From positions 1 through 29,780 of the forward strand of contig JANOAR010000261.1 in assembly GCA_031411235.1 (NCBI GenBank): a stretch of 29,780 bases of DNA. Direction: 5' to 3'. The notes beneath the pieces are model-generated. The model ran no database searches, was not told the origin of the DNA, and was given only the letters and a program-made list of their open reading frames with translations. This DNA comes from JANOAR01 sp031411235 (GTDB taxonomy: Bacteria; Verrucomicrobiota; Verrucomicrobiia; Verrucomicrobiales; Verrucomicrobiaceae). This document shows, piece by piece, positions 14,818 through 23,095 of the stretch (the stretch's first letter is position 1; every line of letters starts with the position of its first letter). The translations under genes and the position numbers were made by a program.

Positions 14818-17196
14818 TTACTTCCCCGCCGTTGCCGCGTCAACCACGCCATCCAGCGCCGCCACCAGCGCGATCTCGACCAGCAGCTTTTGAATGTTGC
14901 AGCCAGAGGCGGCGAAGTCGCGCTGCAAGGTGTCCATCATCTTATAGCCATAGACTGGGATCGGCTGTTTCACGGTGTGGTTGAAAAGATGGCGAATGAA
15001 GGCGCGGTGGCCGGAGGGATTGTTGGCGACGTAAGTGACGATGTCGCGCGGTCCAGCGAGGCGCACGGTCTTGCCTTCTTCGTTGGCGAATTCACTGACT
15101 GGGTTCACTGGCTTGTTGTTGTCCTTGGTGCGCCAGCGACCGATAGCATCGAAGTTTTCTAAGCTGAAGCCGAGGGGATTGATGACCGAGTGACAGGACA
15201 TGCAGGTGTTGCTGCGCGTCAGTTCCGTGATTTTTTCGCGCATGGTCAGCTTGGGATTAAAATGGCTCTCATCGAAAGCAACGGCCATGGGCGGCGGCTT
15301 GAGCGCCATGCCGACGATGTTGCGGGTGAGGAAGACGCCGCGCTGGATAGGCGAGGTTTGCTTGCTGTAAGCCAACGAGGCGAGCAGGTAAGGATGCGTC
15401 ACCACGCCAGCGCGTTGCTTCGGATCAAAAGCCACGCGCACGAAGCCATCGCCGGGATCGCCCGTGCCGTAGAATTTCGCGAGGCGGTCGTTGAGCAGCA
15501 GGTAATCGGCTTGCAGCAACTCGCGGTAGTCGGACTTCTCATCCCACACGACTTGGTCGATGAATTGCAGCAGCGATTCACGCAGATCGGCGATGACTTC
15601 GGCATTAAAACCGGGGAAGGCCTTCGGGTCTTTGGAGGTGTTTTCGGCGTGCTCCAGATCGAGCCAATGATGGAAGAAGCCGTGGAGCTTGGCCTTGGTG
15701 CGCGAGTCGGTGAGCATACGCATCGCCTCGGCCTTCACTTGATCGCGCGTGCGCAGTTTTCCGCTCGCAGCAGCTTGGGTCAGTTTTTTATCAGGAAGCG
15801 AATCCCACAGAGCAAGGGCTAGGCGCGAGGCCACATCAAAGTCATCGGGCTTTTCAGCACCACCTAGTTCGGGATAGAGAAATTGTGGCGACTTCAGCGT
15901 GAACAAAACCACGCGCTTCACCGCCACCTCGTCTGATTTCGCGGTTTTGAACTGCGCTTCGACATAGAGTTGCTTCTGCTCCTCGCTCAAAGGTCGGCGA
16001 AAGGCCGTTTCGACAAAGGCGCGGGCAAACTTCCACAGTTTCTCATCACGATCCGGCGCGCCTGCTTTAGTGCCCGCAAGTTCATCCAGATTTTCCTCCA
16101 CATGCTCGGCGGTAGCGATTGCTGCCTCGGTGGTCGCTTGGTCCCAGGCCTTGGAGATGCTGGTGCCGCGCTCGTAGCCGACGCTGCGATCATCGGGCGG
16201 AAAGGTGGCGCTGACGATCATCATCTCGCGAGGTCGATCCGTGCGTAGCGCGTAGGCGGGGATGATCTCATTCACTCCATGCGGAGGCTTCCACCACAGC
16301 TCGATGGAGGCGGATTTTTCTTTGAATTTAAAGTGGTCGAGCACGAGGCGATAGGCGCGGCCACCGATGAGGTAGAGGCTTTTTTTTTCCTCGCGCACCT
16401 GTGGCCCGGCACTCACCCACGCATCAATCAGCGCACCACTTTCGTCGGCATTATTGATCCATAGTCGCGCTCCATTTTCGGTCTTGATGCTGAACTCATA
16501 AATACCCGTCTCCTCGGCCACCACGCTGCCTTCCCAGCGAATGCTGAATTCCTCGGGCTGCATCTTTTCCTTGTCCGGGCTATCGGCACCGAAGTGGAAA
16601 TTCACGCGCCCATCCACACGCTCTATTTTGAAGTTGGGCCGCTTTTTTTGGATACCCTTCTTCGGCGTTTTGTCCTCGGCTTCACCTGGCTTCAGCAATT
16701 CGACCCCGCGATAAAGGGCCTTCAGCCCCTGCTCAGTGCCGATGGGCCGATCAAACCCTGGCCCCATGCGAAAGCGCCCCATCAAATCCAATACCGAGGA
16801 GCGATACTGAGCGATGGTCAGTCGGCTCAAATCCCTCTGCAACGGATGCTGCTTCGCTTGCGCGGCTGGCGAATAAAAGGTGTCGTAAATATAGGCCGCG
16901 ACCTGCTTTGCATCGTCGCCCACGCACGCGCCTTCGTTGTCCTCAGGCATGGTTTTTTCGATCTTTTTCGCGAGACCTTCGAGACTACGATCACCCGTCA
17001 GTAGCTCATCGTATTTGCCATCGACGCCCTGGCCGTCCTTGCCATGACACTCGGCACAGAGCTTGCGATAAATCACCGCGCCTGGGTGCTCTGGGGGCGC
17101 GGCTTGGAGCATGGGCAGGAGCCACAGTGTGGCCCACGCACTAAGGGCCAGCGGTGGCAACCGATGAAGTCGAAGGATGGGGGATGTAACAGGCAT
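14818..17196 (-). CDS. Secreted multidomain c-type cytochrome (DUF1587/PA14/DUF1595/DUF1592/DUF1588/DUF1585)
   Basis: The 792-residue protein has a signal peptide (PLALSAWATLWLLPMLQAA) followed by a cytochrome c domain with heme motif CAECH (47-51). Next are a DUF1587 segment (LSRLTIAQYRSSVLDLMG, 123-140), a PA14-like carbohydrate-binding segment (about 185-320; EETGIYEFSIKTENGARLWI), DUF1595 (about 385-445), DUF1592 (about 452-580; VASRLALALWDSLPD), DUF1588 with a second CxxCH (CMSCH, 665-669, followed by SVINPLGFSLENFD), and DUF1585 (about 715-785). This is the standard architecture of the large planctomycete-type cytochromes thought to act in periplasmic or outer-surface oxidation of polymers; the reaction is unproven. 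The chosen start puts the signal near the N-terminus; the frame is open for 32 more codons upstream, which would overlap the AlkC-like gene. Confidence 0.9.
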   Translation of the reverse strand: MPVTSPILRLHRLPPLALSAWATLWLLPMLQAAPPEHPGAVIYRKLCAECHGKDGQGVDGKYDELLTGDRSLEGLAKKIEKTMPEDNEGACVGDDAKQVAAYIYDTFYSPAAQAKQHPLQRDLSRLTIAQYRSSVLDLMGRFRMGPGFDRPIGTEQGLKALYRGVELLKPGEAEDKTPKKGIQKKRPNFKIERVDGRVNFHFGADSPDKEKMQPEEFSIRWEGSVVAEETGIYEFSIKTENGARLWINNADESGALIDAWVSAGPQVREEKKSLYLIGGRAYRLVLDHFKFKEKSASIELWWKPPHGVNEIIPAYALRTDRPREMMIVSATFPPDDRSVGYERGTSISKAWDQATTEAAIATAEHVEENLDELAGTKAGAPDRDEKLWKFARAFVETAFRRPLSEEQKQLYVEAQFKTAKSDEVAVKRVVLFTLKSPQFLYPELGGAEKPDDFDVASRLALALWDSLPDKKLTQAAASGKLRTRDQVKAEAMRMLTDSRTKAKLHGFFHHWLDLEHAENTSKDPKAFPGFNAEVIADLRESLLQFIDQVVWDEKSDYRELLQADYLLLNDRLAKFYGTGDPGDGFVRVAFDPKQRAGVVTHPYLLASLAYSKQTSPIQRGVFLTRNIVGMALKPPPMAVAFDESHFNPKLTMREKITELTRSNTCMSCHSVINPLGFSLENFDAIGRWRTKDNNKPVNPVSEFANEEGKTVRLAGPRDIVTYVANNPSGHRAFIRHLFNHTVKQPIPVYGYKMMDTLQRDFAASGCNIQKLLVEIALVAALDGVVDAATAGK

Positions 17197-17288
17197 GAGG
17201 GGGGATTTTCCAACACCCGCCAGCAGCGTGGCAGGTGCGAGCCATCTTACTGGCTGGAGGACAATAATCACCCTGTGCTCAGGGTCTT

Positions 17289-18404
17289 TCATTGATGGCC
17301 AAGGTCGAACTCGCCCAACGCGATGACTTGCCCGTTGAGAATGGCATCCACGCGATGCACACCAGGGTAGTGCTTGCGCGTGGTCATCTCGCGCAGCGAC
17401 ACATTTTTGCTCAGTCGGAGCGTTGCTTTTGGCCCCAGCTCGATCTCACGCAGCTTGAAAACCTTGGCACTCGTCTTGCCGTTGGCCTTCACATAGTGGA
17501 CTTGGAAATCAACCATCAGTCGCTGTGGCTTGGTTCCCTCATTCATCACATCGAAGGCGATGCTGATGCCGCCGCCGATCTTGGCCGCTGGGGGCGAGAT
17601 GGCCGCGTCGCGGATGCTGGCCCGCGCCTCACTGCCGTAGCCCAGAGTCGCCAGCGCACCCGCGTCGCCGCGCTTCACCGCCGTGCGCAGGGCATGGCGG
17701 ATAAGCCATTGGCGCTCGGTGGTGGCGTCTTTTTGCCACTGCTGCGTGGTCTGCACGAGCAGTCCAGGATGGTCTTTGCCGATGTCGTTCAAGTGGTTCG
17801 CGACGGAGCGGCGGACATACAGCGAGGGGTCATCTTTCAGCTTTTCCAGCAAGGCCAAGACCGGGCTCGGATCGCGCTGAAACGCGGGCAACCGCATCGC
17901 CCAGGGCAAGCGTGGGCGAGTGCCCTCCGAGATGAGCCGCCGCACATGCTCGCAGGGGTCGGTGGCCCAGCGTTCCAACTGAGCCAAGGTCGCCTCGGGG
18001 AAACGAATGAGGTAGGGGCGAATGCTGAACTCGGCGGTGAACCGCTTCGTGAGTTCATACTGTGCCTTCATCGAGAGATCGAAATGCTCCAGCCCATACT
18101 CGGCGACAAAAAAAGTATGGGGCATATAGAGGAAGGAGGCCATGCTCGTGTCGGCCAAGGTATTGGGCCGTGGGCCGAGCGAGGCGAGCAGTATCGCGAT
18201 GGCTTCGGCGTAGTCGCTGGGCAAGTGGTGACGCAGGGCATGGGCGATCTGCCAGCCGCGCTGCGTGAGGCCTAGAGGCTCATAACCTTGCAGCGACTCG
18301 GCAATGAAGGCCTGCGCTGGGAAAGACGGATGCACAGCGCGGATCATCGCGGCGATGCGTGCGGGGACTTCGTGTCCAAAGTGGTTTTTTAGCGGTTCAG
18401 CCAT
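17289..18404 (-). CDS. AlkC/AlkD-like DNA alkylation repair HEAT-repeat protein
   Basis: The 371-residue protein starts MAEPLKNHFGHEVPARIAAM, the typical opening of the COG4335 (AlkC) group of DNA glycosylases. The body is all-helical HEAT-like repeats: QIAHALRHHLPSDYAEAIAI, RFPEATLAQLERWATDPCEH, DPSPVLALLEKLKDDPSLYV and RRSVANHLNDIGKDHPGLL. AlkD/AlkC enzymes remove N3- and N7-alkylated purines without base flipping. Residues from about 270 form a beta-rich C-terminal domain (ISIAFDVMNEGTKPQRLMVD, YPGVHRVDAILNGQVIALGE), matching the Ig-like domain described in AlkC. There is no signal peptide. The start is the ATG giving the family opening; an in-frame ATG 24 codons upstream gives a poor leader. 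It lies upstream of the cytochrome gene on the same strand, which is an unusual neighbour. Confidence 0.85.
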   Translation of the reverse strand: MAEPLKNHFGHEVPARIAAMIRAVHPSFPAQAFIAESLQGYEPLGLTQRGWQIAHALRHHLPSDYAEAIAILLASLGPRPNTLADTSMASFLYMPHTFFVAEYGLEHFDLSMKAQYELTKRFTAEFSIRPYLIRFPEATLAQLERWATDPCEHVRRLISEGTRPRLPWAMRLPAFQRDPSPVLALLEKLKDDPSLYVRRSVANHLNDIGKDHPGLLVQTTQQWQKDATTERQWLIRHALRTAVKRGDAGALATLGYGSEARASIRDAAISPPAAKIGGGISIAFDVMNEGTKPQRLMVDFQVHYVKANGKTSAKVFKLREIELGPKATLRLSKNVSLREMTTRKHYPGVHRVDAILNGQVIALGEFDLGHQ

Positions 18405-18446
18405 GGGCGACGTTATGCGCCTGCCTCCGCTCCTACACAAGTCCAC

Positions 18447-18488
18447 GCTGGGCTTCCCTGCTTGCGAGGCAGGCAAAAAAAGCCCAGC
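18447..18488. promoter_or_regulatory. Nested inverted repeat in divergent intergenic gap
   Basis: An outer 9-bp stem (GCTGGGCTT / AAGCCCAGC) encloses an inner 5-bp stem (CCTGC / GCAGG). The structure ends 9 bases before the ATG of the thioredoxin-fold gene and lies upstream of the divergent AlkC-like gene. It could be a 5'-UTR hairpin or an operator. It is not followed by a T run, so it is not a normal terminator. Confidence 0.35.
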
Positions 18489-18497
18489 TTTTGCCCC

Positions 18498-19568
18498 ATG
18501 AATTGCTTCAGTTCCATCATCTTTGCCCTGGTAATCGCCACCGACATGGCCTCAGCCCAGGAGGCGAAGCCGTCTGCGCTAGAAGCAGAAGTCCGCGCCA
18601 TCATGGAGGGTTATGATGATAGCGTGCGAGCCAACACGCTGAAGCTCATCGCGGCAAAGACCGAGCAAGAGCGTGCCACCTTCCGCGCCAGTGTGCCCGC
18701 AGTCGGCTCTGCCGCGCAGCGGGTGCTCGCCTTTATTTCAGCCCACCGCGATGATCCCGCCGCGATCGTCGGGCTGAATTGGGTGATCGAGCGCGCGGCG
18801 AACACGACTGAGGGCGACGCGGCCTTGAATTTACTGGGCACACAGTTTTTAACCCAAACGGGGATGGCCCCCGCAGTGAAGTCATTGCAGTACCAAGCCG
18901 CCGCCAAAGTGGAGGCCACGCTGCTGGCGATCCGAGAAAAAAATACGCATCGCCAGGAGCGTGCCTCAGCCACCTACGCGCTGGCCGTGCAGCAGTTCCA
19001 GAAGTTCGAGAGCGCCATCGACTCCAGTGCCACCAACGAGGGAAAGACGCGAGCGATGGAGCTTTTTTCCGAAGTCACAGGGCCATACGCCGATGTGGTG
19101 GTGGACAACATGAAGCTCTCGGAATCAGCAGCGCAGATGCTCTTCGAGCTGGCAAATCTCACCGAAGGCTGCACCGCGCCCGACATTGAAGGTAGCGACA
19201 GCGAGGGCGTGAAGTTCAACCTCAAGGACTACCGGGGGCAGCCTGTCGTGGTGGTTTTCTGGAGCGATGGCTGCCATGCCTGCCATGATTTGATGCCGAT
19301 GATCGCCCAACAAGTCACAGCGGCAGCGGCGAAGCGCGTCGTGCTGCTAGGCGTCAGTGGCGACACCGCAGAAGGGGCCAAGGCAAGCATGGCGAGCCAC
19401 CACTTCTCCCTGCGCACCTGGGCCGATGGCAGCACGGGCGGCAGCATTCAGCGCCTCTACAACATCCGCCGCTACCCGACGATCTACCTGTTGGATGCAG
19501 CGGGTGGGATTCGCTACAAAGGCTCCGCCGTAGCGCCATTGGCAGAGCGCATGAAGCAGTTACCCTGA
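18498..19568 (+). CDS. Exported protein with C-terminal thioredoxin-like (TlpA/AhpC) domain
   Basis: The 356-residue protein has a signal peptide (NCFSSIIFALVIATDMASAQ, likely cleaved after ASA). Residues 25-220 are a long helical region without a recognised domain. Residues 222-356 are a TlpA-type thioredoxin fold: CTAPDIEGSDSEGVKFNLKD, then GQPVVVVFWSDGCHACHDLM with an active site Cys259-His-Ala-Cys262, and cis-proline Pro327 in RRYPTIYLLD. It should act in the periplasm as a disulfide reductase or oxidoreductase, perhaps in cytochrome maturation. The active-site cysteines are followed by His263, so CHACH also matches a heme-binding CxxCH, which is probably a coincidence. The start ATG was chosen because the signal peptide begins there. 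Confidence 0.82.
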   Translation: MNCFSSIIFALVIATDMASAQEAKPSALEAEVRAIMEGYDDSVRANTLKLIAAKTEQERATFRASVPAVGSAAQRVLAFISAHRDDPAAIVGLNWVIERAANTTEGDAALNLLGTQFLTQTGMAPAVKSLQYQAAAKVEATLLAIREKNTHRQERASATYALAVQQFQKFESAIDSSATNEGKTRAMELFSEVTGPYADVVVDNMKLSESAAQMLFELANLTEGCTAPDIEGSDSEGVKFNLKDYRGQPVVVVFWSDGCHACHDLMPMIAQQVTAAAAKRVVLLGVSGDTAEGAKASMASHHFSLRTWADGSTGGSIQRLYNIRRYPTIYLLDAAGGIRYKGSAVAPLAERMKQLP

Positions 19569-19680
19569 CGAGTGGGGACGCCGCCGATCAACTGCACGAC
19601 AGTTGCTTTTCTAGTTGCCGCTGGCGGGTGGCCCACACGATCATTAGCAACCTCATTAAATTTAGCGAACTCGAAACGGC

Positions 19681-20580
19681 ATGTCAGACAGCACTCAGAA
19701 AATCCCAGCCAATGTTGAACGACAGGTCGCCCACCTCCTGGAGGAGGGCCAACTGGAGCAAGCCGCCCCGCTCGCCGCAGCAGCACTAGCCAGTGCCCGC
19801 AATGCCTATGCCGAGGATGAAAAATGGCTAGCCCTGCTGCTCCCAGCACTGGAAAGCCAGGGCGATGTGCATCGCGCCGCAGGCGATTTCGCCGACGCTG
19901 AAGCCCTCTACGTCGAAGCCCTCAAGCACGTCGCATCGCCAGAGATGTCGCCTGCACAGCAGGCTCGCCTGCACACATCGCTAGCGACACTGCTGGATGC
20001 CTCGGGGCGCGAGGCCGATGCCATGCCCGTCTATGAAAAGGCGATCACCGCATTGGAAGCGCTTGATCCACCTGACCTAGCGACCTCGGGGCAACTGCGC
20101 AACAACGTGGCAATGGCCTACAAGCGGGTCGGGAAATTTGCCCTGGCCGAGCAGCACTACCTGCGGTCGGTCGAAATTTTGGAAGGTCTGCATGGGCGCG
20201 AATCGGAGGAGGCGTCCTCGCTCTACAACAACCTCGGCGGGCTCTACTACGCCGCCGGTTTCCCCGACCAAGCCAAAGAGATGTTCCTCGAAGCTCTGGA
20301 GATTCGCCAAGAAATTCTCGGCGACCAGCATACCGATGTGGCCCAGTCCCTGAGCAATCTCGCCATCGCCTGCCATGAACTCGGTGATGACGCCGCCGCC
20401 CAGGAAAACTACGAGCGCAGCCTGCGCATCCTGGAAGGCCATCTCGAAGATCCCAATGAGGCAAAAAGTTATGACTCCGTGGGCCAGGACTACATCTCCC
20501 TGCTCTCCTCGTTGGGCGAAACAGCCAAGGCCGCGACCTTCCAAAAGCGCATGAACAAGGCGCTAAGCAGCGTGGCTTGA
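19681..20580 (+). CDS. TPR repeat protein (kinesin light chain-like repeats)
   Basis: The 299-residue protein has no signal peptide. It consists of TPR units of the 42-residue kinesin-light-chain type. Clear copies are GDVHRAAGDFADAEALYVEA, LRNNVAMAYKRVGKFALAEQ, SLYNNLGGLYYAAGFPDQAK and SLSNLAIACHELGDDAAAQE, each with the LxNLAxxY.xxGxxxxA pattern. Such repeats form a superhelix used for protein-protein binding. No enzyme domain is attached. It follows the thioredoxin-fold gene after 112 bases and ends 16 bases before the stop of the convergent LutC-like gene. The partner is unknown. Confidence 0.82.
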   Translation: MSDSTQKIPANVERQVAHLLEEGQLEQAAPLAAAALASARNAYAEDEKWLALLLPALESQGDVHRAAGDFADAEALYVEALKHVASPEMSPAQQARLHTSLATLLDASGREADAMPVYEKAITALEALDPPDLATSGQLRNNVAMAYKRVGKFALAEQHYLRSVEILEGLHGRESEEASSLYNNLGGLYYAAGFPDQAKEMFLEALEIRQEILGDQHTDVAQSLSNLAIACHELGDDAAAQENYERSLRILEGHLEDPNEAKSYDSVGQDYISLLSSLGETAKAATFQKRMNKALSSVA

Positions 20581-20596
20581 GCCTGTCGTCAGGCGG

Positions 20597-21208
20597 TCAA
20601 ACCAAGCAGCACACCTGCACGCCGGGGCCGTGGACGCCTTTGATGAGGATGCCTTCGACATCAGCCGTCTTCGATGGCCCCGTGATGAATAGGGTAGCGC
20701 GGTCATCGCCAAACTGAGCGATGGCGCTGGGCATATCCGGCACGATGGCGCTGCGCTGGAGCACCGCGATATGAACCCAGGGCGCAAGAGCCGCGAGGCG
20801 CGCCGAGGTGTCTCGCTCCGTGATGACCAGCGAGCCCGTCTCGGCAATGGCAGCCGTGGCACGAGTGATGGCGAAGGCGTAGTCCTCGATGCGAGCACGC
20901 TCCAACACCGGCTCTAGTGTATAGTCATCGCTATACAGACCGAGCGCTGGGTCTGCATAGCCATGAGTCAGCGTCTGCGCTTGGATGAAGGAATCCAGCG
21001 CCTCGTAGCCCTCGACGACGAGACCACCAGCGGCGATGAATTTGAATATGAAGTGCTCAGCGAGTGAGGTGAAAGCCTGTGGCGCATGGCACACGACAGT
21101 GCTGTCCTGCCAGTCAGGCATCGCCGTGCGCGGTGTGTCGCGGTGCTGTTGGAGTGCCTCGCGGATGTTGTTAAAAACGGCGTCGCGGTCGTCGGAGATA
21201 GGCGTCAT
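20597..21208 (-). CDS. LutC/YkgG-like LUD-domain protein
   Basis: The 203-residue protein matches the LUD domain of LutC: SLAEHFIFKFIAAGG, ATAAIAETGSLVI, a hydrophobic strand with APWVHIAVL, and the C-terminal signature FITGPSKTADVEGILIKGVH. LutC acts with LutA and LutB (iron-sulfur proteins) in L-lactate oxidation. No lutA or lutB is in this window, so the gene is solitary here; its partners may be elsewhere, or it may have another role. The start codon is only 2 bases from the start codon of the divergent gene on the plus strand, which leaves no room for separate promoters. Confidence 0.85.
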   Translation of the reverse strand: MTPISDDRDAVFNNIREALQQHRDTPRTAMPDWQDSTVVCHAPQAFTSLAEHFIFKFIAAGGLVVEGYEALDSFIQAQTLTHGYADPALGLYSDDYTLEPVLERARIEDYAFAITRATAAIAETGSLVITERDTSARLAALAPWVHIAVLQRSAIVPDMPSAIAQFGDDRATLFITGPSKTADVEGILIKGVHGPGVQVCCLV

Positions 21209-21210
21209 GG

Positions 21211-21588
21211 ATGATCCACAAAACGATGGAGCACGAGCTTCTGCAAGCGCGAGGCGTGGAGATTGAGTTTTTCAGCCTCTCATCCCATTCTATCATCACG
21301 CCGAACACCGCCATGCTGAAAAGCGAACTCAATGCCGGGCGGCCCTTCGGCGTGGATTTCAAATACATCGGCCCGCAATACCTCAACGGCAGTGCGGGCC
21401 ACACGCTCAACGTCTGCGGCTACATCACGGCGGAGAACCTCTACATCCTCTGCAATCCCGCCGTCGCCACGCCCGGCCTCCAGCTCATCACCGCCGCCGA
21501 TCTCAAGAACTTCTGGCGCTCCGACCACTACGGTGCGCTCTCTAAAGGCGTGCTCTCCCGGCCTGCTTTTGTCATCGATAAGCCGTAA
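21211..21588 (+). CDS. C-terminal half of a papain-fold (C39-like) cysteine peptidase, probably truncated
   Basis: The 125-residue product resembles the second half of a C39/papain-like peptidase: LNAGRPFGVDFKYIGPQYLN, then SAGHTLNVCGYI with the candidate catalytic His, and ENLYILCNPA with the candidate Asn. The usual N-terminal segment with the catalytic Cys is absent, and the upstream frame closes 4 codons before the ATG. The ATG is 2 bases from the start codon of the divergent LutC-like gene, so an original upstream part was probably lost in a rearrangement there. It may be an inactive remnant. There is no signal peptide. The family assignment is moderate. Confidence 0.45.
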   Translation: MIHKTMEHELLQARGVEIEFFSLSSHSIITPNTAMLKSELNAGRPFGVDFKYIGPQYLNGSAGHTLNVCGYITAENLYILCNPAVATPGLQLITAADLKNFWRSDHYGALSKGVLSRPAFVIDKP

Positions 21589-21667
21589 TGAAGCATGCCA
21601 CTCGATAGAACGAGCGTCGGAATCACAGTTGGTCGGCTTTACCGCTTCTGAGGAGCTATACGCGTGG

Positions 21668-23095
21668 CTATTGCAGCATCGTCGGCACCACCATCTCCAC
21701 CATCAAGCCTCCACCCTCGTGATTCCGTGCTGTCACGGTGCCACCACAAGCGGTTACGCAGCGCCTCGTGATGGCCAAGCCTAGACCACTGCCTCCTGCG
21801 TTTCTGCCGCGTGCGGCATCGGGGCGGTAAAAAGCTTCAAAGAGACGTGGCAGTGCGTGTTCAGAGACGCCTGGCCCACGATCCTCGACGCGGATCGTCA
21901 CGGTGCCAGGCGCTGTCGTTGCGCGGATCGTAATGTCAGAGGCATAGCGCACGGCGTTACGTAGCACGTTGCCGATGGCGCGATCTAACGCACCGCGCAG
22001 CGTGCATAGTGTCAGCTTTTTCAACTCCGTGTGCACGGGTGTCTCAGGCGCTTCACGGGCGATCACGCTTTGAATGAGTTCGCTCAACTCGAAGGTCTCG
22101 CTCGCTTCGTTATCACGAAGCATTTCGGTTTTGGAAAAGGCCAGCACCTCCTCGACAAGCTTGGCCATGTGCTGGAGTTCATGATCGAGCTTACTGATGT
22201 AGCTGGCTTGCTCTGGTGTGCCGCGTTGCCCGATGACGCCCAGCGCCATCTGCATGCGGGCGATAGGGCTACACAGCTCATGCGCCACATCCGCCGTGAT
22301 GCGCCGCTGCTGCGCTACGTATTCCCCGAGCTGGGCCGCCATCGTGTTCACGGAGGTAGCAAGTTCCCCGAGTTCATCCATGCGATGATCCTGCAGTCGC
22401 ACATCGAACTGACCCGCTGCGATGCGTTTGGATGCCTCATTCGTTCTCCGAATTGCCCGTGTGATACCGCCCACGATCGGTATCCAAATCAACGCCGAGG
22501 CTCCCACCCCCATCAGCAGCACGGCGATCCACGGCCACCATTCAAACAGCAGGCCATTCGCCGTCACACCATCCGCGATCATCACCATCGTCAGCGGATG
22601 CCACAGCCCGTCGGCCCCATACATTGTATCGAGATGCATCCCCGACCAGTAACGTGTCGGCGATTCGCTTCGCAACATGAAGCGCGGCTTCCGTGGCTGC
22701 ATGCGAATGTCATGCTCGGGTCGCCCCGGCGGGCGCAAGCGTGTTTCGGGCTCTCGTTTATCAATGAGCCTTTTCTGCACCTCGTCAGGCACATCCACCC
22801 GTTCGCCGAGAAGCTGCCGCCCGTCCGAAGTGAAGAGGGTGAACGTCACGCCCTTGTCCGCGTGGTAGTCTCGCAGCACAGCATTCCATTCATCCTGGGG
22901 TCGGGTGATGAGTGTGTCCGTGAGATGAACGGCGAGCAGCTCAATTTGGGCTCCTGCCGGGCCATTCAGCAGCATGTCTAATCCGGGGCGGAAGGTGACA
23001 CGTGCATAGAAAAGCCCGATCACCACGACCACCCACAAGTTCACCAGGAACCAAAGCAGGATCTTCGAGTAGAGCGGAAACCTCAGTTTTCTCAT
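21668..23095 (-). CDS. CpxA-like sensor histidine kinase
   Basis: This 475-residue membrane kinase has a first transmembrane helix at about 11-32 and a second at about 187-212, bounding a periplasmic sensor of about 150 residues rich in Arg/Pro. A HAMP domain (about 212-262) is followed by the dimerisation/phosphoacceptor helix DVAHELCSPIARMQMALG with His272, a sequence close to that of CpxA. The catalytic domain has the N box (GNVLRNAVRYA, Asn380), DRGPG (405-409) and GSGLGL (435-440). The gene overlaps the response regulator gene by 4 bases (ATGA), so the two are translated together. CpxA-type sensors respond to envelope stress; the actual signal here is unknown. Confidence 0.92.
   Translation of the reverse strand: MRKLRFPLYSKILLWFLVNLWVVVVIGLFYARVTFRPGLDMLLNGPAGAQIELLAVHLTDTLITRPQDEWNAVLRDYHADKGVTFTLFTSDGRQLLGERVDVPDEVQKRLIDKREPETRLRPPGRPEHDIRMQPRKPRFMLRSESPTRYWSGMHLDTMYGADGLWHPLTMVMIADGVTANGLLFEWWPWIAVLLMGVGASALIWIPIVGGITRAIRRTNEASKRIAAGQFDVRLQDHRMDELGELATSVNTMAAQLGEYVAQQRRITADVAHELCSPIARMQMALGVIGQRGTPEQASYISKLDHELQHMAKLVEEVLAFSKTEMLRDNEASETFELSELIQSVIAREAPETPVHTELKKLTLCTLRGALDRAIGNVLRNAVRYASDITIRATTAPGTVTIRVEDRGPGVSEHALPRLFEAFYRPDAARGRNAGGSGLGLAITRRCVTACGGTVTARNHEGGGLMVEMVVPTMLQ

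Noticed and set aside
19250..19290. A cytochrome c heme site in the thioredoxin-fold protein
   Set aside because: The surrounding fold is clearly TlpA-like with a cis-proline, so the Cys pair is most likely a redox disulfide; it is kept only as a finding to test.
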